Position numbers and translations under genes: made by a program. 64,000 bases of DNA. Source: Anisus vortex (Eukaryota > Mollusca > Gastropoda > Planorbidae). A model generated the notes under the pieces. The model worked only from the letters and a program-made list of their open reading frames with translations. It was not told the DNA's origin and ran no database searches. Each line of letters opens with the position of its first letter. The first letter of the stretch is position 1. The stretch is from the NCBI GenBank assembly GCA_949126835.1, contig OX421500.1, positions 18,544,181 to 18,608,180 of the forward strand. Reading direction: 5' to 3'. This document shows, piece by piece, positions 34,648-45,661 of this stretch.

Positions 34648-36654
34648 GTATGTACATACCGCATAATCTTTTTAAATACTGGACATAAAAACGTGAAATT
34701 TGCTACAAATATTCTTTGCGTTACGGCGGTGAACACTGTCAAGGTTTTAACAAAATTAAAATGACCGCAGTGGTCAGTTTGGTCAAAAAACGCGAATAAA
34801 ACGACATATTTTAGGTTCATGTTGAATTTGCCGTTCCAACTTTTTATAGTTTTTCGATCGATCGCGCTAAAAAAATAAAAAAAAAGGATGGCGTTGAGAT
34901 TTTTTTCAGGATGACGTCATCAAAGTTTGCGCAGAGATAGCTAGCCGGCTTTTCGTTATGACGTCATCAAATTTTGCGTATTCATTTAAAATTAACTTTG
35001 CTTCAACCTTTGCTAATGTACTTTATGAATGAATAGAAAAAAAATATATTCACGTTATAATTTGCGTCGTAATTTATAGCGGGATATTTTTAAATTGTTA
35101 TAATGGGTAATGATTAATGGTTTTAATGGGTATCTTACGTTGTTTCTGGCAAATACAAAATTTCTTCACGTTTTTATTCGTGTTGTATATGTCCACAGAA
35201 TAGGTATAAAACAGAATGCGCAATCGCATTTTATTTCTGTTTTGGGCAGTAATACCGACGCCATACTAAGCTTATTTAAACGCAGCGGTCCTGGTTACAC
35301 TCTATATTTATGCTTATTTAGCCTACAACGTCCTTTTCTTCAAATCTACAAGTTCGAACATCCAAAGCTAATATTTCAGGCAAAATGTGCATAAACGGTT
35401 GTGTAATAAACTACAACAATGATGCGAAAACGACTGATTATCGTAAAAAAGAGCATGTCAAACTGCATGGCTTTCCTGACTCCATAAAGGATAAACAACA
35501 GCATAAACAACCTCATATTAACTCATTATGAATTATATGCCTATTTCCCTTCATAATTTTAAAAGTTTATTTTGGTTTAAAAAGTATATATATTTATGTA
35601 CCGGTAGCCGCAGCAATTTAGTTACCGGTACCGAGCTACGTCTAAGCCATTTTTTTTTCAAATCAGTACCGGGTAATAAATATTTTTACATCATATTGGC
35701 CTAATCATATAATGTTCAAAACAAAATGGGTAATTAAGTCAAATTTATATAAAAGTAAGCCTATAATGAAAGATAATGTAGGCCCTATATATATTGTATA
35801 TATTTATGGCAGACGTAGATATCATTTCTCATTTTACTATAGTAGCGTCTCTAGCGACCGCTGCATTGCGGATAATGGTAACTTTTAGTGAGTGCGTATA
35901 TAGGGATTGTGCATTCTGTTCTATACCTATTCTGTGTATACGTCTTATAAACTTTGTAGCGGGAAATTTTTCAATTGCCAGGCAATGTTTAAATTGCCAA
36001 GCTCAACGTTTTAAAGTTTTAATTTGTATCGTATACGTCTTATAAACTATGTAGCGGGAAATTTTTATATTGCCGGGCAATGTTTAAATTTGCCGGACCA
36101 ACTTTTTAAAGTTTTAATTCATGTCGTATACGTTGTATAAACTATGATTCATATCGGTTTCAGTTGTTATTGTTTTTCCTGTTGAATTTAAAATTTAATT
36201 CTAAGTTTGCTTCCAAAGCAACAATAAATAAATAGCAAATAACACCAACAAAAACAAAAAAAAAAAAACAAAAAAAAATATTGATCTACGACTAATGTTG
36301 TAGCAAAAAAATATATCAAACAATCATTTTCGAATTAACAGTACTTTTTAAAAGACACGTGAGTTCTGTTTTACAGAAAGAGTTTAATTACCCAATAAAC
36401 TCACAAAATTCGATCATAGTGGTCATACTTTGAGCAAGAAATAAAAAAAAATTATTATTTGTTTTTCCTTTTTAGTTGTATATTGAATTTGTGTATAATA
36501 AAGTGTGCAAAACAAAAATAAATTTAAAAAATACTGACCACAAAAAAAAACATACTACTTTATGTATGTTGCGAAAACAAAACTAAAAAACTATAATGTG
36601 TCAAGCATATTCTAAACAAAAGCCCGTTCGAAGAATCGGGCACATAACGGCTTG
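34581..36654 (+). mobile_element. Helitron-like unit 7
   Basis: Ten or eleven GGCT repeats, then the second 3' module (35,220 onward), ending in the GCCCG..CGGGC hairpin (36,622-36,641) and GCTTGT in place of GCTAGT. Confidence 0.65.
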
Positions 36655-36666
36655 TATATATATAAA

Positions 36667-38695
36667 TCTCAAAAGGAATATGTATGTATGTATGTGGCTG
36701 GCTGGCTGGGTATGTACATACCGCATAATCTTTTTAAATACTGGACATAAAAACGTGAAATTTGCAACAAATATTCTTTGCGTTACGGCGGTGAACACTG
36801 TCAAGGTTTTAAAAAAATTAAAATGACCGCAGTGGTCAGTTTGTTAAAAAAACGCGAATAAAACGACATATTTTGGGTCCATGTTAAAATTGCCGTTCCA
36901 ACTTTGTATAGTTTTTCGATCGATCGCGCCAAAAAAAAAAAAAAGGATGGCGTTGAGATTTTTTTCAGATGACGTCATCAAAGTTTGCGCAGAGATAGCT
37001 AGCCGGCTTTTCGTTATGACGTCATCAAATTTTGCGTATTCATTTAAATCTATCTTTGCTTTAAACCTTTGCTAATGTACTTTATGAATGAATAGAACAA
37101 AATATATTCACGTTTTAATTTGCGTCGTAATTTATAGCGGGATATTTTAAAATTGTTATAATGGGTAATGATTAATGGTTTTAATGGGTATCTTACGTTG
37201 TATCTGGCAAATACAAAATTCATTCACGTTTTTTTTCGTGTTGTATATGTCCACAGAATAGGTATAAAACAGAAAGCGCAATCGCATTTTATTTCTGTTT
37301 TGGGCAGTAATACCGACGCCATACTAAGCTTATTTAAACGCAGCGGTCCTGGTTAAACTCTATATTTATGCTTATTTAGCCTACAACGTCCTTTTCTTCA
37401 AATCTACAAGTTCGAACACCCAAAGCTAATATTTCAGGCAAAATGTGCATAAACGGTTGTGTAATAAACTACAACAATGATGCGAAAACGACTGATTATC
37501 GTAAAAAAGAGCATGTCAAACTGCATGGCTTTCCTGACTCCATAAAGGATAAACAACAGCATAAACAACCTCATATTAACTCATTATGAATTATATGCCT
37601 ATTTCCCTTCATAATTTTAAAAGTTTATTTTGGTTTAAAAAGTATATATTTTTATGTACCGGTAGCCGCAGCAATTTAGTTACCGGTACCGAGCTACGTC
37701 TAAGCCATTTTTTTTTCAAATCAATACCGGGCAATAAAAATATTTATACATCATATTGGCCTAATTATATAATGTTCAAAACAAAATGGGTAATTAAGTC
37801 AAATTTATATAAAAGTAAGCCTATATTGAAAGATAATGTAGGCCCTATATATATTGTATATATTTATGGCAGACGTAGATATCCTTTCTCATTTTACTAT
37901 AGTAGCGTCTCTAGCGACCGCTGCATTGCGGAAAATGGTAACTTTTAGTGACTGCGTATGTAGGGATTGTGCATTCTGTTCTATACCTATTCTGTGTATA
38001 CGTCTTATAAACTTTGTAGCGGGAAATTTTTCAATTGCCAGGCAATGTTTAAATTGCCGAGCTCAACGTTTTAAAGTTTTAATTTGTATCGTATACGTCT
38101 TATAAACTATGTAGCGGGAAATTTTTATATTGCCGGGCAATGTTTAAATTTGCCGGACCAACTTTATAAAGTTTTAATTCATGTCGTATACGTTGTATAA
38201 ACTATGATTCATATCGGTTTCAGTTGTTTTTGTTTTTCCTGTTGAATTTAAAATTTAATTCTAAGTTTGCTTCCAAAGCAACAATAAATAAATAGCAAAT
38301 AACAAAAACAAAAACAAAAAAAAAAAAATATTGATCTACGACTAATGTTAGTGCAAAAAAATATATCAAACAATCATTTTCGAATTAAGAGTACTTTTTA
38401 AAACACATGTGAGTTCTGTTTTACAGAAAGAGTTTAATTACCCAATTAACTCACAAAATTCGATCATAGTGGTCATGCTTTGAGCAAGAAATAAAAAAAA
38501 ATTATTATTATTTGTTTTTCCTCTTTAGTTGTATATTGAATTGGTGTATAATAAAGTGTGCAAAACAAAAATAAATACTGACCACAAAAAAATACTACTT
38601 TATTTATGTTGCAAAAACAAAACTAAAAAACTATAATGTGTCAAGCATATTCTAAAATAAAAGCCCGTTCGAAAAATCGGGCACATATCGGCTTG
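36667..38695 (+). mobile_element. Helitron-like unit 8, right end of the array
   Basis: Same structure as unit 7 with short ATGT and GGCT runs. It ends at a TA run that passes directly into unit 2's 3' flank (38,706 aligns with 3,222). Confidence 0.65.
38599..38604 (-). promoter_or_regulatory. candidate polyadenylation signal supplied by the Helitron array
   Basis: The minus strand reads AATAAA about 340 bases past the stop codon of gene copy 2, inside the last Helitron-like unit. The signal used by copy 1 has no counterpart here. Use is inferred. Confidence 0.3.
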
Positions 38696-38945
38696 TATAT
38701 ATATATAAATAACAGTAAAATGTGACATACGTAATAATTCCATTAATTTCTTTGTATGTTATTTGATTCTTAAACTCTTAAAAAATTTATAAAACAAACA
38801 TTGAACAATTTGAATATAGACAAAGATATGAATTAATGCTTTAAAATTATATTATATAAAATTAAGACATTATAAATTATTTTTTTTAAGAACTGAAAAC
38901 AAACAGTTTTCTAAAGTTTCACATTATTCAAGAGTTTCTGAATTT

Positions 38946-39769
38946 CTATTTAAGTGGCCCATAGTAGCACAGTTCCAATCTAAAATCATTGAGTTTTATA
39001 TCTGGATGGGTTCCATAAACTTGGTCATTATTGTCATTATCCTCTGAGTCTAACAGAACAAATTCCTCTTCCACATGCATGTCCGTTACTAATTGACACC
39101 TCCCGCCATACCTATACAGATAAAATGGAGATTTGTTTGGCAAATGTACTGGCGATTGCGAGCTGCCGTCCCCTCGGCAACAGAACCAGTGAGTACCACT
39201 TAGGTTATCATCAGGTACCACGCCTTTAACGAATCCATAATTTCCCAAAGAATCTTCCTCGTCTATGTATACCTTCCCATTAGCAAAACCTTCTGGACAC
39301 GCGCCTTTTTTGTTAATGCAGTATGATCCACTGGGCCAGACATCTACACGGGCGACGTTATCATTCCTAACACAATATTGTAATCTGAAATATTTCTTGT
39401 CGCTGTCTGAAATTAAAAACGGTTGCAGGAGATGAGAATTTTCGGAAACGGCATCAAAATTTCCCAAAGTTGAACCATCAGATGTCTCCTCCAGGACAGT
39501 CCTCCAGATCATATTGTCAGGTATAATTATGTCGCTAGACTCAGTGTATACATATTTAAAACCTGTATACCAACCTCCACTGGAATCAACAGGACAACCT
39601 GACAATGGTGCCAGAAGTCAAAATTTCCATTCGGCCAGATGTCTGTATTCACTGGCCAGGTAGTAATATTATCTATTGTGCTCTTTATTGGTAATCTGTC
39701 GGTCATGATTCCAGAAGGTTCGATGGTTTGCGATACCTGGTCTTGGGCACTGATAATCAATGATTTTTC
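38946..39769 (-). CDS. ApeC gene 2, exon 8: ApeC domain with a -1 frameshift
   Basis: The acceptor atttcag (39,770 onward) is intact. Copy 1 reads gtccaaaac on the plus strand where copy 2 reads gtcaaaat: one C is lost after 39,619. The frame before it covers the linker and WPNGNF; the frame after it (38,946-39,605) encodes the remaining 219 residues of ApeC without a stop. All ApeC cysteines and motifs remain readable in the second frame, so the break is young or an error. Confidence 0.8.
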
Positions 39770-40129
39770 CTGAAATTAAAACAATTTAAAAATAATTAAT
39801 ATTTAACACATTATCAGAAATGTAAAAAAAAAATTCTGAATTATGATTACTTACGTAGTTAGCATTTTGCATTTACATTATTTTCAAGAAAGTTGTTTCA
39901 TAACAAAAATTTGCTCTACCAATGATTTTTCTGATATCTTGTTTATATATTAAAAATGTGAATTTTTTTTTATATACATTTTTAAAAGTACAATCTAGGA
40001 TTATTTAGAGTGACCAATGTTGTCACAACTTTTCCAATAAGTGATATTAAATTTGATTTTTTTTAATAATTTTCCAGTGTTTGTTTTTAAAGTTTAATTA
40101 TTTTAATAATTAAATTTAAAAGATGTTAC

Positions 40130-42687
40130 CTTTTTAAAGCTTCCACTAAATTGTGCTTTACATCTGTAATTCCCTAATACTCCTGGATCTGTAGAATTTT
40201 TCCATTTGATTTGTAAAAAGCCGTATGTTTTGATATTGTCAGAGTTATTCCACTTAACTTCTTTAACACCAGCGTCATATACGTCAATTAGTTCATCTTT
40301 CAATGTCTTTACAGCTGCAATCTTATTCCATTTGTCCTATTCGGAATACAAATGAATAATATAACGGCTCCGTTGGTGTAAAGATAGATCATAGGTTTTT
40401 AGTAATGAACAATCAGTTGTAATATCTAAATTCACTGTTAAACTTTAGTGATTGTATTTTGTAATTTAATCGTCGCCAAAACCAATATAGCAACATGTTC
40501 AATGGAGTTTCTGTAGACATGTTATTCTACATTTTAACAAAAGAATATAGCATTTGCATTATGTGCTTTTGTATTTAATGTGACATTCTCGAATAGTAAA
40601 ACATAATGTAAAGATAATGAATTTGGGTAAGCAACTTAAAAGATATTTTCAGTAATTTTCAAACGGGCTTTTTTTCGTAATCATCATAAATCATTTCTAG
40701 ACCAAGTAAAAAAAAAAGGAAAAAAAAAGTTGTTATGCAATTTCTTTTGTAACATTTTTATTCACATTATTATTTATCACCAGCTGAGTAAGGTAGTTTT
40801 AATTATTTAATTATTATTTCTTTTTATAATTCCACCATTATGGTATTCATTACAAGATTTAATTAGAGAGCTGCATTTAATTTACGTTAAACAGATGTAA
40901 AAAAAAACAACATTTTATGCATTAATTGTTTGTCCATTTAAACATTAGGCGTTTATCTTTTAAACATTAGTCTAATAATGACAACAGCTCCATAATATAA
41001 TGCTATTAAAAAGGCACACTATTTATAAAATGTATACAAACCAAATGGGCATGCAAACTGTAAAATGAGCGCCTTGTCTTTAATGCTCTTCACTTATTAT
41101 TTATAATGGCAGATATATATTTAGTCATTTCTGCGTAGTGAAGTGTAAGTGACCTCTTTGAATGCTTAACACGCAGCTTTTATGTGCAATAAATACTGTT
41201 CACAAGTGTAAGTTGAATCAAAAGCTGAAAGTTAAAGACTGAATGCCTGGCAGTTGAGAATACATGATCACTTTCCTAAGCAACTTCCTTCCAGATTTTC
41301 CCAAGAATTGGCACATTTCGATGCCCATTGTTTTTGGATGTTTAAAATTCAACTGGTAGCGTTTTAAAATCGTCAATATCCATCCACTTAAAATACATCT
41401 ACATCTAAGAAGGTTGTAATAAGATCAAGCAAGTTAGGCTTGATGAAGTATGAAAAAATGATTCCATGAATTTCAAAGTCTTGCCTTTGTTTAGAAAACT
41501 CCGCTTTGAGTGCTTGAACTATATACTTAAAATCCCAACTATATATCTTAATATATGCCATAATAAAGGGAAATACATATAGTTAAATGTTTTAAAATTC
41601 ATTTAGGAATAAAAATAAGCACTTCTTATAGCGCTTCTACCGATGCTATTAAAATAGCATGCTCAGTGCGCTCATGGTGTGATTTGCAGTAGCAGATGTA
41701 CTAGCCAAAGAGAAAGGTCTTTAAGTATTTTTTAAAAGATTCTCTTGTCCCAAACTCTCGCAGTGTCTGAGATAAATTGTTCCATAAAGAAGGCGCAACT
41801 GATTCAAATGAACGGACTCCCAGGTACTTCTTTTTGTGTCCAGCCAAACTGGGGTTTTTGAGGAGTGACTGTGTTGAAGAGTGCAGTTCCCTAGATGGCT
41901 AATGCCTTGATATAAGCTCTCGAAGATAGTAAGGAGGATGCCCTTAATGCATCCGTACGTAATCGACATAATTGTATGCTCTATTCGCCTTCGGGAGCCA
42001 GTGGAGATCCCTTAGTATTAGGGAGATATGATTTTGCCTTCAATGAAACAATGCGCGCCGCGGTGTTCTGCACTCTCTGTAATCTCTGCAGCTGGTTCTG
42101 TGGTGGGCATAACCCACAGGCAACTATTGAAGTAATCCAACCTTGACTAGAGAGGAGAGATTTCACTCAAGATGTAAGGAAATCCATTTCAGTGCTCTAA
42201 CAGGTCAAGTGCTGTTTGACCACGTTGTTGTCAATGCGTTCAACTCACTGAAATGTATCGCTATGTAATTCGGAAACATCGGCTTCAACAGTCAGTTTTC
42301 CTCATTCAGAACTTGGTAATCAATTTAAAAAAAAACACTCTTGGAGGTATCTCGTGTGCCATTGAAAATCGCTCTGCGTGCCAAGTTTGACACGCGTGCC
42401 TTAGGTTGCCGACAGCTGACCTAGAACATATACTTATAGAGAATCTATAATAATATTTTTCAATGAATGATGCCATTGTAACAGTTTCATATTAATTTCC
42501 CTCATTGGTTCCGTATAACCTATATCGGTAATGTAATAGGAAGACTTTATAACCTGTTCAAATTTACTTATTTCCATCCTGGTTATTGTGTACTTGTCAT
42601 TTCTAATGTCTGTATTCTTCACTATACACTGAATAGCTAGTTCTTGATTTAGTCCAGACTGAATATGGGCAGTTTTAAAATCAAAAT
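40130..42687 (-). CDS. ApeC gene 2, exons 6-7: Ig-like domain
   Basis: Exon 6 (42,554-42,687) and exon 7 (40,130-40,336) retain both Ig cysteines and the GVLGNYRC motif. Exon 7 is about 98% identical to copy 1. The intron between them carries the same hAT and CR1-like remnants. Confidence 0.72.
41270..42418 (-). mobile_element. hAT remnant split by a CR1-like LINE (intron 6, copy 2)
   Basis: Partner of 5,800-7,004. The LINE part (41,560-42,166) has lost some bases relative to copy 1 but keeps the LQRLQRVQNTAARIVS motif. Confidence 0.6.
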
Positions 42688-43316
42688 CTGAAATAGATAC
42701 ACAATTAAGCTAAAATAAAGGGCATCATTTTCCATGTTGATATAAGCCTGTAAATTAGATTTAATGACAATTGATAATATTATAACGAAAGCATATTCTA
42801 ATACTTATTAAATATATTGTTTATAAAAATACTGTTGCCAATAGTTATTTGGATTACTATATAAAATATACTAATAAACCTATTATCTTTCTCTTTTTCT
42901 CTCCCTATTTATCGCTCTCATCGTTATCTCTCGTCCTCTTCGTGTCACAAAATCTATACCTTGGACAGTGTCTTGGATATTATATGACTTAACCCACCCT
43001 TTTTAAACTGTACTCATCGGCTGAAGAGCTGAAAGGCTCTCCCAGTTTTTAAGAGTCTTTTAAAATCAGTTATACAATTATTCACTAAGACTTTTGAAAG
43101 ACACTTCGAGACTTCAAAGTTCTGTGTGTCTCCTTTTATAGCTTAATAGCACAGACGTATTTTTCATCTTCTCTTCTTAAAATCATCGTCTTTTTCATTT
43201 GTTTATTTTTTACTAAATTGCATAAGAACTATTTAAGTTTTTTTTTCTTTTCCATTTTGGCCTCCTTTTACGCACAAATTAAATGCTAGACAAATTTACA
43301 ATAAATTAATACTTAC

Positions 43317-44289
43317 TAAAAATGGAATATGTCGCCAAAAAAGATTGATGATCAGTTCTTTTTTTATTAGCTTTAAATTTGACTAATAAAATGTTTGATG
43401 TGGACTCAACTGAATATTCCTTATGTAAAGAGCAGTCTTGAAACAGTTTTGAAGCTTTCGTATTTTTTCCATTATAAACTGTAAAGTTGTCAACACCACA
43501 CTCAGTAGACAGATTCACTATTCTGTGAGTAAAAAATGATATATATTTAAGCTCCATAAAAGCAAATACTATTGTTATAAATTGGATTCTTGTATGCAAT
43601 TCATGTTTTCATTTCAATAATAACTATTGAAACAATAATAATTTTGTTAACATTTTATGATTCATAAAAGCTTGTATCTGTATCTCATAGATACTTAAAA
43701 TCAAAGGTTCTTTCTATGTTTACAGTTTAGGCTATTACAAAGAAAATAAAATTATTATAAAATAAATATGTTTCTGTATATGAATTAAAAAGCAGACCAT
43801 TAAAAAAAAAACAGAGGATAGTAAAAAAAACATCAATCTAAACCTCACTCTAAAAATAAACTATTTTCTTGACCTCCATGGACGGCTCTACATTCAATTA
43901 ATGAAATAGGTATATAATTTGCTAAAACTGTTGAGCGTTTCTTTAATTTCTTTACATTTATTTGAAATAGTTCTAGTTTAGTTGTCGTTTAATATACGAC
44001 ATCAACACCAAGAAACCAAATAAACTTTGTCAAATAATTTTAATAGTTTGTGTCCATGTTGATCTCAAATTGAGTCTATGATAAATATGTATTTTATAAT
44101 CAAGTTATAACATTATATTTGTTGATATGTTTAAATTATTTTAAAGTTATGTTTACTTTAAGACAATAATGTCTCCAATACTTGCTTGAACAAGCCATGA
44201 ACAATCGACATTGTAGCTGTAGTCTTTAGGAATTTTTGGACTTCTCACAACACCACTGGAACTATTTAGAATTTGAATTGTTGTTGTAC
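43317..44289 (-). CDS. ApeC gene 2, exons 4-5: CUB domain
   Basis: Exon 4 (44,157-44,289) has two extra codons (a Thr-Ile/Gln insertion before the ILNSSSG motif); exon 5 (43,317-43,522) keeps the VDNFTVYNG motif with D changed to N. Splice phases match copy 1. The domain is otherwise complete. Confidence 0.75.
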
Positions 44290-44489
44290 CTGCATAAAAA
44301 GGAGAACACAACAAGAATTTCTTGTTTTCGAATGTTTTGTTTTCTTATTATCATTTTCTTTTTTTACTCGATTTTAAATATCATTAATTTAATTCAAATC
44401 AACATTTGGTCAAAGCCTAAGAAAATCGTCACCCATCCTTACCTATCTTAAAAAAACTGAATAAAATCCAGACATACTTTCCTGCTTTT

Positions 44490-45120
44490 TGTTTGTCTAG
44501 TGCGTAATGATGTAAAAGAGTGGAGCAATAGGGGGGGCACACTAAGGTCCTGTCCGAGAATAGCTACCCCGCGGCACGCCGATATACCGTGTCGCATAAT
44601 TTAGGGCACGGTCTCCCAAGTCACATGCACTACCGCACTACATTAACTTCCCCAACTGCAGATTTTCCCTCGGATCATCATCGTGGTTGCTCGCTCGTAT
44701 ACTTGCACTGTCGTCCAGTAGCACAAATCCCATCCTATAGTATAGGTAGGGGCTAACATGCACCAGGACGGGCTTAAGACGGACTGCTACGCACATTGCC
44801 TCCTACCCAGCGAGGCTCAAAGCCTCTAGGCTGAGGGGCTGTTTCCCATTCGTTCGCCCGCAGGTGTATTCTTAATGTAAACGTATGTGTAGTTTACTCA
44901 CTTCGCCAGTCATTACATTACAGTACAGAATTACCAGACAAGCATTACTTGGAATCATTGAGGCGAAAGGAACAAAATTCGGCAAACAAACACCTGGAGA
45001 CGCGAAATGAAAGCTGACACCAAACAAATCAGGTTGTAACTGGGGTCAGATAGAGGAAATTGCCAGAACGAGATACATAGAGGACTCTTATAGCAACATA
45101 TTTTTCAGGTAGGATGACAA
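44490..45120. repeat. GC-richer block and LINE scrap in intron 3, copy 2
   Basis: Positions 44,500-44,885 match 9,060-9,480 at about 98%; 44,900-45,120 match the LINE scrap at 9,505-9,720. No gene. Confidence 0.5.
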
Positions 45121-45190
45121 ACATTAGTAAGTTAGGAAAGTATAAATGTTAGATATCTTAACTTTAACAAATTGTTAATTGAGCCGTTAC

Positions 45191-45301
45191 CGTTACAGGC
45201 AGGACTTAGGAAGATGATATCCATGTCTTCATTGTTGCACTCGCAATAGAATACATCAATATTCATATCACGAGCGGTTGCAGAACTCATGACCTTTGAA
45301 C
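45191..45301 (-). CDS. ApeC gene 2, exon 3: small Cys-rich exon
   Basis: Same 111 bases and GT-AG sites as copy 1; three cysteines kept. One residue pair near the N-terminus is changed (Val-Lys to Val-Met). Confidence 0.6.
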
Positions 45302-45309
45302 CTATTAGA

Positions 45310-45660
45310 ATTAAATAAGTATCTTATCTCTTATGTTACAGACGCTCCTTCAATAAAGAAGGTTTATGCGTAATACGTTTATTCGTGGTATTGGTCGAGT
45401 CTAGCATTTTTATGAGTGTTTTAAATTATGTTAAATTACTGCTTTTCCTTGCTTGTTTAGGCAACCCATGCCATGCCCGGATGCACTTTGGGAAGAAAAA
45501 AATATTTAATTTATGTGTATCTTTTCTTGCATATAGAATAATAAAAGTGTTTTTGTCCTTTATGTTTTATCAGAGCATTGTAATATACTTATATTGTGGG
45601 GTATTTGTAAGTTAGAATGTATTGCCTTATTTAATATAACTACTTTAATAAAATGATCAT
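45310..45660 (-). mobile_element. LINE 3' end (intron 2, copy 2)
   Basis: Partner of 9,900-10,262. It runs directly into the truncated LINE at 45,662, without the extra 255 bases present in copy 1. Confidence 0.55.
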
Positions 45661-45661
45661 A

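Larger units (their letters stand above)
24713..38695 (+). mobile_element. head-to-tail array of eight Helitron/Helentron-like units
   Basis: Eight repeats start TCTCAAAAGGAATATG, carry a GGCT microsatellite, then a conserved block (GGGTATGTACATACCGCA and onward), and end in a short hairpin followed by a CACATAnCnGCTNGT-type tail and a TA run that leads straight into the next unit. One unit ends in CTAGT, the canonical Helitron end. No Rep/helicase frame is visible, so the units are non-autonomous. Unit boundaries: 24,713; 26,664; 28,465; 29,939; 31,742; 33,678; 34,581; 36,667; end 38,695. It replaces about 400 bases of 3' flank that gene copy 1 retains. Confidence 0.7.
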
